Source: Pelomonas saccharophila_A | GTDB lineage: Bacteria > Pseudomonadota > Gammaproteobacteria > Burkholderiales > Burkholderiaceae_C | Reading direction: 5' to 3' | Assembly: GCF_031458095.1 (NCBI RefSeq) | Contig: NZ_JAVDXU010000003.1 | Location: forward strand, 310,001 to 374,000 | DNA length: 64,000 nt | Shown: positions 25,188-34,448 of the stretch, piece by piece | How the letters are laid out: the number at the start of each line of letters is the position of its first letter | How positions within the stretch are numbered: position 1 is the first letter of the stretch | The notes under the pieces: model-generated | The model's input: only the letters and a program-made list of their open reading frames with translations | Database searches by the model: none | What the model was told of the DNA's origin: nothing | Translations under genes and position numbers: made by a program

Positions 25188-27788
25188 ATGTCCGCCGAAT
25201 CCCCTGTTCCCGAGATCCGCTCCCGCGGCCAACGCTGGGTGGCGCCGCTGCGCCGCCTGGTCGCCACCTGGTGGTTCCGGCAGTCCCCCTCCCGCCAGGA
25301 CCGCCTGGCCACGCTGGGCCCGCTGATCTCGGTGCTGCTCTTCCTGGCGGCCATCATTTCGGCCTTCTGGTACTTGCGGAACGAGGAAATCGAACGCGAG
25401 ACCGAGTCGGTCAAGCGCGACACCGAGATCGCCCAGCAGCAGATCCGCCTGCGCCTGATCGAGAACCAGGAGCAGCTGGTGCGCATCGCCCGCGAGGTCG
25501 TCACGCGCCAGATCGATGCCCATGAGTTTTCCGCCCAGGCCCAGGCCTTCGCCCGCGAGCGGCCCGAGCTCACGCACGTCACCTGGCTCAGCGCCAAGCG
25601 CGAGCGCCGCAGCAGCGTCGGCGCGGCGGGCTTCCAGGCCGATGGCCTGATGTCGGCGGACGGCGGTGATCCCTCCATGCCCATGGCCAACCAGTCCAAT
25701 GCGGCGGCCATCGCCTTCGAGGCCGCCAAGGAAAGGCGCCAGCCGGTCTACTCGCCGCCCTTCTCCGACGCCAACGGCACCACCGTCTTCCAGCTGCACA
25801 TTCCGCTGATCGACCGCGGCGGCTTTGCCGGCGTGCTGATCGCCGAATACACCGTCGAGTCGCTGCTGCGCTACTACGTGCCCAGCGAGGTCGCCACCCG
25901 CCACAGCATCGCCGTGCTGGATGCGCGTGACCAGGTCGTCAGCAGCACGGTCACGCCCATGCCGGGCCAGGTGCTGCGCCGCGCCTCGCTGCTGCACGAC
26001 GTGCCGCTGGCCCCGGCCCTGAACGGCCTGGTGCTGCGCGGCCAGGGCTGGCGCACCTCCATCGGCCTCATCAACAACGCGCTGTTCTGGCTGGTGCTGG
26101 CGCTGGCGGGCATGACGGTGTGGATGCTGCTGGGCACCTGGCGCCATATGCGCCGGCGCACCCAGATCCAGAACGCGCTGACGCTGGAGACCAATTTCCG
26201 CCGCGCCATGGAGAACTCCATGCTGACCGGCATGCGCGCCATGGACATGGACACGCGCATCACCTATGTGAACCCGGCCTTCTGCGCGATGACGGGCTTT
26301 TCCGAAGCCGACCTGGTCGGCCGCACGCCGCCCTACCCCTTCTGGCCCAATGACAGACGTGAGGAGAACGCACGCCTGCTGCAGCAGGAGCTGCAGGGCC
26401 GCAGCCCCTCGGGCGGCGTCGAGGTCAAGATCCAGCGCAAGGATGGCTCGGCCTTCGACGCCCGCGTCTATGTGTCGCCGCTGGTCGACACCAAGGGCAA
26501 GCAGACCGGCTGGATGACCTCGATGACCAACATCACCGAGGCCAAGCGCGTGCGCGACCAGCTCTCGGCCTCGCACGAGCGCTTCACCACCGTGCTGGAA
26601 GGCCTGGACGCGGCCGTGTCGGTGCTGTCGGTGCAGCCACCCGAGCTGCTGTTCGCCAACCGCAGCTATCGCCTGTGGTTCGGCGCCGACCCGGCAGGAC
26701 ATGCCCTGCTCGCCGGCGGCCAGCTGGTGGGCACGACGAGCCGGCGCGGCGGCCTGGACGATGGCGCCGACGAGGTCGACGACTATTCCGGCCTGCCCGC
26801 CGAGGCCCTGACCGATGTCGGCTCCGACCCGCGCGAGGTCTATGTCGAGTCGCTGGCCATGTGGTTCGACGTGCGCGCCCGCTATCTGCAGTGGACGGAT
26901 GGGCGCCTGGCGCAGATGCTGATCGCCACCGACATCACCATGCGCCGCCACGCCGAGGCGCAGGCCGCCCTGCAGGCCGAGAAGGCCCAGGTGACGAGCC
27001 GGCTGATGACCATGGGCGAGATGGCCTCCAGTGTGGCCCACGAGCTGAACCAGCCGCTGACCGCCATCACCAACTACTGCAACGGCATGGTCAGCCGGGT
27101 GCGCAGCGACAGCATCGACAAGGACGCCCTGATGGCGGCCCTGACCAAGACCGCCAAACAGGCCGAGCGGGCCGGCCAGATCATTCACCGCATCCGCAAT
27201 TTCGTGAAGCGCAGCGAGCCGCAGCGCCAGCCGGCGCATGCGGCCGACATCGTCGAGGACGCGGTGGAACTCGCCGGCATCGAGCTGCGCCGCCGCACCG
27301 TCGCCATCCACACCTATGTGGCCCAGCGCCTGCCGCAGCTGATGGTCGACCCCATCCTCATCGAGCAGGTGCTGATGAACCTGCTGAAGAACGCCGCCGA
27401 GGCCATCGACAACGCCTCGCTGCCGACCTCGCGCCGCCACATCGAATTGCGGGTCGTGCCCAAGCACAGCGCCGAGCTGGGCGGCCAGATCGAGTTCTCG
27501 GTCACCGACATGGGCCCGGGTTTGCCCGATGAGGTGCTGGCCCGCATGTATGAGGCATTTTTCTCGACAAAAGCCGACGGATTGGGCATTGGATTAGGGT
27601 TATGCCGGTCTATCGTCGAGTCCCACCAGGGCCGGATAAAAGCCGAGAACCTCTACAATGGCTCCCTGGTTGTTGGCTGCCGATTCGCCTTCACGATCCC
27701 CGTCACCATCACCTCAGAACACCTGCGTCAGGAAGCCTCTCAAGGCATTCTCGGCAGCGCTCAGAGAACAGAACCCACAGCACCATGA
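25188..27788 (+). CDS. PAS-domain sensor histidine kinase (FixL/DctB-like)
   Basis: An 866-residue membrane kinase. TM1 lies at about 40-62 and TM2 at about 302-323, flanking a periplasmic sensor region. A PAS domain (ENSMLTGMRAMDMDTRITYVNPAFCAMTGF) and a second PAS-like region follow, then a DHp box with His618 (MASSVAHELNQPL), an N box (LLKNAAEAIDN) and G boxes (TDMGPGLPDEV, GLGIGLGLCRS). The start at 25188 is an ATG; a TTG two codons earlier is possible. Its TGA overlaps the ATG of the response regulator gene (ATGA). Its position back-to-back with aceE suggests it senses a signal tied to pyruvate or respiratory metabolism, which is inference. Confidence 0.92.
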   Translation: MSAESPVPEIRSRGQRWVAPLRRLVATWWFRQSPSRQDRLATLGPLISVLLFLAAIISAFWYLRNEEIERETESVKRDTEIAQQQIRLRLIENQEQLVRIAREVVTRQIDAHEFSAQAQAFARERPELTHVTWLSAKRERRSSVGAAGFQADGLMSADGGDPSMPMANQSNAAAIAFEAAKERRQPVYSPPFSDANGTTVFQLHIPLIDRGGFAGVLIAEYTVESLLRYYVPSEVATRHSIAVLDARDQVVSSTVTPMPGQVLRRASLLHDVPLAPALNGLVLRGQGWRTSIGLINNALFWLVLALAGMTVWMLLGTWRHMRRRTQIQNALTLETNFRRAMENSMLTGMRAMDMDTRITYVNPAFCAMTGFSEADLVGRTPPYPFWPNDRREENARLLQQELQGRSPSGGVEVKIQRKDGSAFDARVYVSPLVDTKGKQTGWMTSMTNITEAKRVRDQLSASHERFTTVLEGLDAAVSVLSVQPPELLFANRSYRLWFGADPAGHALLAGGQLVGTTSRRGGLDDGADEVDDYSGLPAEALTDVGSDPREVYVESLAMWFDVRARYLQWTDGRLAQMLIATDITMRRHAEAQAALQAEKAQVTSRLMTMGEMASSVAHELNQPLTAITNYCNGMVSRVRSDSIDKDALMAALTKTAKQAERAGQIIHRIRNFVKRSEPQRQPAHAADIVEDAVELAGIELRRRTVAIHTYVAQRLPQLMVDPILIEQVLMNLLKNAAEAIDNASLPTSRRHIELRVVPKHSAELGGQIEFSVTDMGPGLPDEVLARMYEAFFSTKADGLGIGLGLCRSIVESHQGRIKAENLYNGSLVVGCRFAFTIPVTITSEHLRQEASQGILGSAQRTEPTAP

Positions 27789-28408
27789 GCTTGATCCCCA
27801 AGAAGGGCAACGTCTACGTTGTCGATGACGACGAAGCGGTCCGCGACTCCCTGCAGTGGCTTCTCGAAGGCAAGGATTACCGGGTCAAGTGCTTTGACTC
27901 CGCCGAATCCTTCCTGGCCCGCTACGACCCCCGTGAGGTCGCCTGCCTCATCGCCGACATCCGCATGGATGGCATGACCGGCCTGGAACTCCAGGACCGC
28001 CTCATCGAGCGCAAGAGCCCCCTGCCCATCGTCTTCATCACCGGTCACGGCGACGTGCCCATGGCGGTGCAGACCATGAAGAAGGGCGCGATGGACTTCA
28101 TCGAGAAGCCCTTCAAGGAAGAAGAGCTGCTGGCCCTGGTGGAGCGCATGCTCGACCAGGCCCGCGACGCCTTCTCCAGCCACCAGGAAGCCGCCAGCCG
28201 CGACGCCCTGCTGGCCCGCCTGACGACGCGTGAAGCGCAAGTGCTGGAGCGCATCGTCGCTGGCCGCCTGAACAAGCAGATCGCCGACGACCTCGGCATC
28301 AGCATCAAGACGGTCGAGGCGCATCGCGCCAACATCATGGAAAAGCTCAACGCCAACACGGTGGCCGATCTGCTCAAGATTGCGCTGGGCGCCACCGCCA
28401 AGGCTTGA
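27785..28408 (+). CDS. FixJ-type response regulator (REC-LuxR)
   Basis: A 207-residue two-domain regulator: receiver domain (about 8-125) with the acidic DDDE patch, phosphoacceptor Asp58 (LIADIRMDG) and a KPF switch lysine, then a LuxR-type helix-turn-helix (about 138-200, LTTREAQVLERIVAGRLNKQIADDLGISIKTVEAHRANIM). It is coupled to the upstream kinase by a 4-nt ATGA overlap and is followed by a strong terminator. The aceE operon is the nearest candidate target. Confidence 0.94.
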   Translation: MSLIPKKGNVYVVDDDEAVRDSLQWLLEGKDYRVKCFDSAESFLARYDPREVACLIADIRMDGMTGLELQDRLIERKSPLPIVFITGHGDVPMAVQTMKKGAMDFIEKPFKEEELLALVERMLDQARDAFSSHQEAASRDALLARLTTREAQVLERIVAGRLNKQIADDLGISIKTVEAHRANIMEKLNANTVADLLKIALGATAKA

Positions 28409-28425
28409 TTCCCAACATCCCCTCG

Positions 28426-28455
28426 AAGGCCGCTGCACCCCAGCGGCCTTTTGCA
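28426..28455 (+). terminator. Intrinsic terminator after the response regulator gene
   Basis: A 10-bp stem AAGGCCGCTG / CAGCGGCCTT with a CACCC loop followed by TTGCATTTCT. It ends the two-component operon 18 nt after the stop codon and lies 18 nt before folD. Confidence 0.85.
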
Positions 28456-28472
28456 TTTCTCCGGAGTAGTTC

Positions 28473-29333
28473 ATGACCGCCCAACTGATCGACGGCCTCG
28501 CCCTGTCCAAGGCCACCCGCGCCGAAGTCGCCCAACGCGCCGCTGCGCTGACCGCCCAGGGCCGCCAGCCCGGCCTCGCCGTCGTGCTCGTGGGCGACAA
28601 CCCGGCCAGCCAGGTCTATGTGCGCAACAAGGTCAAGGCCTGCGAGGAGGCGGGCATCCATTCGGTGCTGGAGAAGTACGACGCCTCCATGAGCGAAGCC
28701 GAGCTGCTGGCCCGCGTCGAGGCCCTGAACAACGACCCGACCATCCACGGCATCCTGGTGCAACTGCCCCTGCCCAAGCACATCGACGACCACAAGGTCA
28801 TCGAGTCCATCTCGCCGGCCAAGGATGTGGACGGCTTCCACGTCGCCAGCGCCGGTGCGCTGATGGTGGGTGAGCCCGGCTTCAAGGCCTGCACCCCTTA
28901 TGGTTGCATGAAGATGCTGGAGAGCATCGGCATGGCCAACCTCAAGGGCAAGCACGCCGTCGTCATCGGCCGCAGCAATATCGTCGGCAAGCCCATGGCC
29001 ATGATGCTGCTGGCCGCCAATGCCACCGTCACCATCTGCCACAGCGGCACCGCCAACCTCGGCGAGATGACCCGCCAGGCCGATGTCATCGTCGCTGCCG
29101 TGGGCAAGCGCAATGTGCTGACGGCTGATATGGTCAAGCCCGGCGCCGTCGTCATCGACGTCGGCATGAACCGCAACGATGAAGGCAAGCTCTGCGGCGA
29201 CGTGGATTTCGACGGCGTCAAGGACGTGGCAGGCTGGATCACTCCGGTTCCCGGTGGCGTGGGTCCTATGACCATTGCCATGTTGCTCGTGAACACGCTT
29301 GAATCCGCGGAGCGAAGCCTCAAGTCCGCCTGA
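28473..29333 (+). CDS. folD: Bifunctional methylenetetrahydrofolate dehydrogenase/cyclohydrolase
   Basis: Cytoplasmic enzyme that converts 5,10-methylene-THF to 10-formyl-THF with NADP+. The 286-residue length is usual. Signatures include the catalytic YVRNK (Tyr49, Lys53), GILVQLPLP, AKDVDGFH, the nucleotide-binding VIGRSNIVGKPMA and the C-terminal PGGVGPMT. CCGGAG lies upstream of the ATG. prlC follows after 2 nt, so the two are one transcription unit. Confidence 0.97.
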   Translation: MTAQLIDGLALSKATRAEVAQRAAALTAQGRQPGLAVVLVGDNPASQVYVRNKVKACEEAGIHSVLEKYDASMSEAELLARVEALNNDPTIHGILVQLPLPKHIDDHKVIESISPAKDVDGFHVASAGALMVGEPGFKACTPYGCMKMLESIGMANLKGKHAVVIGRSNIVGKPMAMMLLAANATVTICHSGTANLGEMTRQADVIVAAVGKRNVLTADMVKPGAVVIDVGMNRNDEGKLCGDVDFDGVKDVAGWITPVPGGVGPMTIAMLLVNTLESAERSLKSA

Positions 29334-29335
29334 CC

Positions 29336-31336
29336 ATGACGAATCCCCTGCTGTCCACCGCCGCCCTGCCCGAGTTCGCGGCCATCACGCCCGAGCACGT
29401 CAAGCCGGCCATCACCGAACTGCTGGCCGCCGCCCAGGCCGCCCTGGACGAAGCCACCCATCCGGAAACGCCGGCCGACTACGACGTCCTCTCGCGCATC
29501 CTCGACACGGCCACCGAACGCCTGGGCACCGCCTGGGGCGCCGTCGGCCACCTGAATGCCGTCGCCGACACGCCGGCCCTGCGCGAGGCCTTCAACGCCA
29601 TGCTGCCGGCCGTCACCGAGTTCAGCACGGCCATGGGCGCCAACGAGGCACTGTTCGCCAAGTACAAGGCGGTCATGGCCGCCCAGGGCGCGTCCTTGAG
29701 CGCGCCCCGCCAGCAGGTGCTCAAGCACGCCATCCGCAACTTCGTGCTGTCCGGCGCCGAGCTGCAGGGTGCGGCCCGCGAGCGCTATGCCGCCATCCAG
29801 GAGCGCAGCGCCGAATTGCAGCAGCAGTTCAGCGAGCATGTGCTGGATGCCACCGACGGCTGGAGCCATGTCGCCACGGCTGAGGAGCTGGCTGGCGTGC
29901 CCCAGGACGTGCTGGACGCCACCCGCCTCGACGACGGCGGCCATAAGCTGACGCTGCATTTCCCGGTCTATCTGCCCGTCATGCAGTACGCCGAGAACCG
30001 GGGCCTGCGCGAAAAGCTCTACCGTGCCTATGTGACGCGTGCGAGCGATATCCAGGAATCCGGCGGCAAGCCCGAGTGGGACAACACCGCCGCCATGCGC
30101 GAGATCGTCGCCCTGCGCCAGGAAGAGGCCCAGCTGCTGGGCTACAAGAGCTTTGCCGAGGTGTCGCTGGCGCCCAAGATGGCATCCACGCCGGCCGAGG
30201 TGACGAGCTTCCTGCGCGACCTCGCCCGGCGTGCCCGCCCCTTCGCCGAAAAGGATCTCGCCGAGCTGCGCGAGTTCAGCAAGGGCCAGCCGCTCGAGTC
30301 CTGGGACGTCTCCTACTGGAGCGAGAAGCTCAAGGAAGCCCGCTACGCCTTCAGCGACCAGACGGTGAAGCAGTACTTCACGGCGCCCAAGGTCGTCGGT
30401 GGCCTTTTTTCCATCATCGAGCGCCTCTTCGACGTGTCCATCAGCGAGGCCCACGCCTCGGTCTGGCACGAGACCGTCAAGTTCTACGAGATGCGCCGCA
30501 ACGGCCAGCTCATCGCCCAGTTCTACCTCGACCTCTATGCCCGCAACGGCAAGCGCCCCGGCGCCTGGATGGACGAGGTGCGCAGCCGCTGGCTCAAGCC
30601 CACGGGTGAGCAGCAGACGCCCGTCGCCCTGCTGACATGCAACTTCGCTTCGCCCGTCGGCGACAAGCCGGCCCTGTTGACCCACGACGACGTCATCACC
30701 CTCTTCCACGAGTTCGGCCACGGCCTGCACCACATGCTGACCCAGGTCAACGACCTCGGCGTGTCGGGGATCTCGGGCGTCGAGTGGGACGCGGTCGAAC
30801 TGCCCAGCCAGTTCATGGAGAACTTCTGCTGGGAATGGGATGTGCTGCAGCAGTTGAGCGGCCATGTGGACAGCGGTGAGCCGCTGCCGCGCGAGCTGTT
30901 CGACAAGATGACCGCGGCCAAGAATTTCCAGAGCGGGCTGATGACGCTGCGCCAGATCGAGTTCGCGCTGTTCGACATGCGCCTGCATGGCGAGCCGGGC
31001 GCTGAAAGCCATGTGCAGAAGGTGCTGGATGAAGTCCGCGCCGAGGTCGCCGTGCTGATCCCGCCGGCCTTCAACCGCTTCCAGCACAGCTTCTCCCACA
31101 TCTTCGCGGGCGGCTATGCAGCGGGCTATTACAGCTACAAGTGGGCCGAGCTGCTCAGCGCCGATGCCTGGAGTGCCTTCGAGGAAGAAGGCGTCTTCAA
31201 CGCCGCCACCGGCAAGCGTTTCTTGAACGAGGTGCTGGAGCAAGGCGGGGCGCGCGACGCCATCGACAACTTCAAGGCCTTCCGCGGTCGCGAGCCTCGC
31301 ATCGATGCGCTGCTGCGCCACCAGGGCATGAGTTGA
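29336..31336 (+). CDS. prlC: Oligopeptidase A (M3 metallopeptidase)
   Basis: Zinc-dependent cytoplasmic oligopeptidase that degrades short peptides, including cleaved signal peptides. The 666 residues match the family (E. coli 680). The zinc motif HEFGH starts at His458 (LFHEFGHGLHHML), with the downstream ligand region GVEWDAVELPSQFMEN. It starts 2 nt after the folD stop. Confidence 0.95.
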   Translation: MTNPLLSTAALPEFAAITPEHVKPAITELLAAAQAALDEATHPETPADYDVLSRILDTATERLGTAWGAVGHLNAVADTPALREAFNAMLPAVTEFSTAMGANEALFAKYKAVMAAQGASLSAPRQQVLKHAIRNFVLSGAELQGAARERYAAIQERSAELQQQFSEHVLDATDGWSHVATAEELAGVPQDVLDATRLDDGGHKLTLHFPVYLPVMQYAENRGLREKLYRAYVTRASDIQESGGKPEWDNTAAMREIVALRQEEAQLLGYKSFAEVSLAPKMASTPAEVTSFLRDLARRARPFAEKDLAELREFSKGQPLESWDVSYWSEKLKEARYAFSDQTVKQYFTAPKVVGGLFSIIERLFDVSISEAHASVWHETVKFYEMRRNGQLIAQFYLDLYARNGKRPGAWMDEVRSRWLKPTGEQQTPVALLTCNFASPVGDKPALLTHDDVITLFHEFGHGLHHMLTQVNDLGVSGISGVEWDAVELPSQFMENFCWEWDVLQQLSGHVDSGEPLPRELFDKMTAAKNFQSGLMTLRQIEFALFDMRLHGEPGAESHVQKVLDEVRAEVAVLIPPAFNRFQHSFSHIFAGGYAAGYYSYKWAELLSADAWSAFEEEGVFNAATGKRFLNEVLEQGGARDAIDNFKAFRGREPRIDALLRHQGMS

Positions 31337-31455
31337 GGACAGCGCGAAAAAAGTCTCACGCCGGCGAGGCGGGAACGGGAATTCCACCCGCTTGAGGGTG
31401 GCCGGTCCCGGACGGCGGCCAAGACAATTCAGGGTTCAGGGACAACCACTGAACC

Positions 31456-32025
31456 ATGAGCCTTCGAATCCTGCCGGCGCTGCTAGCCCTCCTCAGCCTT
31501 TCGCCTGCCGCCTTCGCGGCGACCTACCGCTGCGAAGTCAGCGGCAGCGTCGTCCTGACCGACAAGCCCTGCGCCGGCAGCAGTCCGCCGCCGATGGGCT
31601 CCATCGGCCCGGCTCGCATGCCGTCTTCCTACCAGACGCCGCCTCCGAGCATGGAGCCGGCGCCGGAGCACCACCGCTATCTCAGCCAGCGCTGCGCGGA
31701 ACTCAGCGATGCCATCCGCACCGCGCCCGCCCGCGGTGTCGGCTACAGCACGGTCAACGACCTGCGCCGCGAATATTCGCGCGATTGCAGCGAGGACGAC
31801 CAGTACGCCCGACGCCTGGCCAGCGACGCCAAGCGCAAGGAACGTGAAAACCAGTTGGCCCTGCGCGCCGAGGCCGAGCGCTCGCGCCAGGACGCCGACC
31901 GTCTGCAAGAAAAATGCATGGCGCTGCGCGATTCGCTGCGCAACCGCCGCGTCGAGAACGAGACCGAGAGACTCAACAAGAAGGCGGCCGAAGAGGCCTA
32001 CAACGCCAACTGCCTCGGCAAGTAA
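31456..32025 (+). CDS. Hypothetical exported Cys-containing protein (DUF4124-like N-terminus)
   Basis: A 189-residue protein with a signal peptide (MSLRILPALLALLSLSPAAFA) followed by TYRCEVSGSVVLTDKPCAG, which resembles the start of DUF4124 envelope proteins. A charged helical C-terminal region (about 105-185, rich in Arg, Glu and Ala) looks like a coiled coil. Six Cys in the mature part may form disulphides. Function unknown. It stands alone, 119 nt after prlC, and is followed by a repeat-bearing gap. Confidence 0.75.
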   Translation: MSLRILPALLALLSLSPAAFAATYRCEVSGSVVLTDKPCAGSSPPPMGSIGPARMPSSYQTPPPSMEPAPEHHRYLSQRCAELSDAIRTAPARGVGYSTVNDLRREYSRDCSEDDQYARRLASDAKRKERENQLALRAEAERSRQDADRLQEKCMALRDSLRNRRVENETERLNKKAAEEAYNANCLGK

Positions 32026-32093
32026 GCCCCTCATCAGGGCATGAGCTGATGCCCGAACCGGCTGCGTCGCCGACTGCCGGCATGCAGGGATCG

Positions 32094-32136
32094 CCCACCC
32101 CCTACCGGCTTCGCCGGCCCCCTCGAGGGGGCGCTG
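32094..32136. repeat. REP-like double hairpin (C-rich Burkholderiales type)
   Basis: Two adjacent perfect hairpins: CCGGC-TTC-GCCGG (32105-32117) and CCCCCTCGAGGGGG (32118-32131), in the familiar setting CCCACCCCCT...GGGGGCGCTG. Such units recur in intergenic regions of Burkholderiales genomes. Here it follows the DUF4124-like gene and could slow or end transcription. The rest of 32026-32260 shows nothing else clear. Confidence 0.7.
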
Positions 32137-32260
32137 TCAGCGGCCCAGCAAAGCCGGTTCCGCGACAGCCGCTGTGTAGACCCATCACCGGTTTGCCGCT
32201 GGGATCACCACAGTAGAGCAACCGATACGCAATCAAGCCTCGATGGCCGAGACTGCGTGC

Positions 32261-33931
32261 ATGCCATTCAAGACATTATTTGCCGCCGCTGTGCTGACGC
32301 TCAGCGGCGGTGCCGTTTCCGCCCAAGGCCTCCTCGTCCACAACGCCCGCGGCCTGACCCTCGATGAGCGCGGCCGCGTCATCCGCTTCGATGCCATGCA
32401 GGTGGGCGCCGACGGCCGCGTGATCGCCATCGGCAAGCTGGGTGAACTGCCGGCCGGCGACATGCAGCGCGTGGACGCCGGCGGCCGCGTGCTGATGCCC
32501 GGCCTCATCGACGCCCACGGCCATGTGCTGTCCCTCGGCGCCGCGCGGCGCAGCCTGCAGTTGCGCGACACGGCCGACCTCACCGCCGCATTGGCTGCGA
32601 TCAAGACCCACGCCGAAGCCAGGCCCGAGGTGGCCTGGATCACCGGCGGCGGCTGGAACCAGGCCGTCTGGAAGCTGGATCGCTTCCCCACCGCTGCCGA
32701 ACTCGATACGGCAGAGAGCCAGCGCCCCGTTTTCCTCACCCGCGTCGACGGCCACGCCGGCTGGGCCAACGGCCGCGCCCTGCAACTGGCCGGCATCACG
32801 CGCGACACGCCCGACCCGGCCGGCGGCCGCATCGAGCGAGACGCCAGCGGCGAGCCCACCGGCGTGCTGGTCGACGCCGCCATGGGCCTGGTCGAACGCC
32901 AGATCCCGGCCGAGGATGCGGCCGAGCTGGCGGCCAATCTCGACACCGCCGAGCGCGAACTGCTGTCGCTGGGCATCACCAGCGCCCACGACGCTGGCAT
33001 CTCGGCAGCCGCCGATCAGTTGCTGCGTCAGCGTGCCGCGGCCGGCCAGCTCCAGATGCGCATCTATGGCATGGCCCGCGGCAGCGACGAGGCCTTCATG
33101 GCCCGACTGCGCGCCGCCGGCCCCTTGCCGGACCTCGGCAATGGCCACTACGCCTTGCGCGCCGTCAAGCTGTTTGCCGACGGCGCCTTGGGCAGCCGTG
33201 GCGCGGCCCTGCTCGCACCCTATGCCGATGCCCCGCAGACCCGCGGCCTGCTGTTCCGCAGCGATGCCGAGCTGCTGGCGCAGATGCGCGCCGCCGCCAA
33301 GGCCGGCTTCCAGGTCAATGTCCATGCCATCGGCGATGCGGCCAACCGCCAGGCCCTGGCCGGCTACGAGGCCCTGGCCAAGGAGATGGGCTCCCGCAGT
33401 ACGCAGCTGCGCCACCGCATCGAGCATGCCCAGGTCATCGCGCTCACCGACATCCCGCGCTTCGCCAAGAATCAGGTCATCGCCTCCATCCAGCCCACGC
33501 ATGCGACGTCCGACATGAACATGGCCGAGGACCGCGTCGGCGCGCAGCGCATCCAGGGCGCCTATGCCTGGCAGCGCCTGCTCAAGAGCGGCGCCAGCCT
33601 GGCCTGCGGCTCCGACTTCCCGGTCGAGGAGCCCAGCCCCTGGGCGGGCCTGTATGCCGCCATCACGCGCGAGGACGCGGCCGGCAAGCCGGTCGGCGGC
33701 TGGTACCGCCAGCAGGCGCTCAACCCCGTGCAGGCCCTGGACTGCTTCACCCGCGGCGCGGCCTTCGCGGCCCATGCGGAAAAGGACCTGGGCCTGCTGA
33801 CTCCTGGCCACCGCGCCGACTTCATCCTCGCCGACCGCGACCCGCTGACGTCTTCGCCGGCAGCCCTGCTCAAGACGCGGGTGCTGCAGACCTGGGTCGG
33901 TGGCAGGCTCGTCTTCACCCGGGAGCCCTGA
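32261..33931 (+). CDS. Exported amidohydrolase (YtcJ-like, amidohydrolase family 3)
   Basis: A 556-residue metal-dependent hydrolase with a signal peptide (MPFKTLFAAAVLTLSGGAVSAQ). The first metal-site motif is GLIDAHGHVLSLG; others are VNVHAIGDAANRQAL, HRIEHAQV and SLACGSDFPVEEPSP, in the order found in YtcJ-type enzymes. Substrate unknown; periplasmic hydrolysis of an amide or cyclic compound is likely. An ATG at 32243 would add six residues; neither start has a clear ribosome binding site. The DUF1697 gene starts 1 nt after its stop. Confidence 0.88.
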   Translation: MPFKTLFAAAVLTLSGGAVSAQGLLVHNARGLTLDERGRVIRFDAMQVGADGRVIAIGKLGELPAGDMQRVDAGGRVLMPGLIDAHGHVLSLGAARRSLQLRDTADLTAALAAIKTHAEARPEVAWITGGGWNQAVWKLDRFPTAAELDTAESQRPVFLTRVDGHAGWANGRALQLAGITRDTPDPAGGRIERDASGEPTGVLVDAAMGLVERQIPAEDAAELAANLDTAERELLSLGITSAHDAGISAAADQLLRQRAAAGQLQMRIYGMARGSDEAFMARLRAAGPLPDLGNGHYALRAVKLFADGALGSRGAALLAPYADAPQTRGLLFRSDAELLAQMRAAAKAGFQVNVHAIGDAANRQALAGYEALAKEMGSRSTQLRHRIEHAQVIALTDIPRFAKNQVIASIQPTHATSDMNMAEDRVGAQRIQGAYAWQRLLKSGASLACGSDFPVEEPSPWAGLYAAITREDAAGKPVGGWYRQQALNPVQALDCFTRGAAFAAHAEKDLGLLTPGHRADFILADRDPLTSSPAALLKTRVLQTWVGGRLVFTREP

Positions 33932-33932
33932 A

Positions 33933-34448
33933 GTGCGCTATGTCGCCCTCTGGCGTGGCATCAATGTCGGCAAGGCCAAGCGCCTGGCCATGGCCGATCT
34001 CAAGGTTGTGCTCGCCGAACTCGGCGCGACGGATGTGCAGACGCTGCTGAACAGCGGCAACGCCGTCTTTGACTCGAAGAAGAAGCTCAGCGCCGACAAG
34101 ATCCGCGCGGCCGTGCTCGAGCAGCTCGGCGTCGATGCCGCCGTCATCTTGAAGACGGCCGCCGAATGGGCCGCCATCGCGGCGGGCCATGGCATTGACG
34201 GGGCCGACGATCCCAGCCGCCTGCTCGTCGCGGTGACGACCGACGCCGCCGCACTGCAAGCCGCATCCTCCGTCACGGTCCAGGGCGACGAGCGCCTGAT
34301 CGTCACCGAGCACGCCGCCTATCTGTGGTGCGCCCACGGCATCCTGGAAAGCAAGGCAGGGGTCGCCCTGCTGAAGAAGCTCGGCGACGGCGGCACGACG
34401 CGCAACTGGGCGACGGTGGAGAAGCTGAACGCTGTCGCGAACGCTTAG
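33933..34448 (+). CDS. DUF1697 family protein
   Basis: A 171-residue cytoplasmic protein starting with GTG. YVALWRGINVGKAKRLAMADLK and LLNSGNAVFDSKK near the N-terminus and TRNWATVEKL near the end are hallmarks of DUF1697, whose function is unknown. CGGGAG lies about 10 nt upstream, inside the end of the amidohydrolase gene. Its 3' end overlaps the convergent patatin gene by 4 nt. Confidence 0.88.
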   Translation: MRYVALWRGINVGKAKRLAMADLKVVLAELGATDVQTLLNSGNAVFDSKKKLSADKIRAAVLEQLGVDAAVILKTAAEWAAIAAGHGIDGADDPSRLLVAVTTDAAALQAASSVTVQGDERLIVTEHAAYLWCAHGILESKAGVALLKKLGDGGTTRNWATVEKLNAVANA

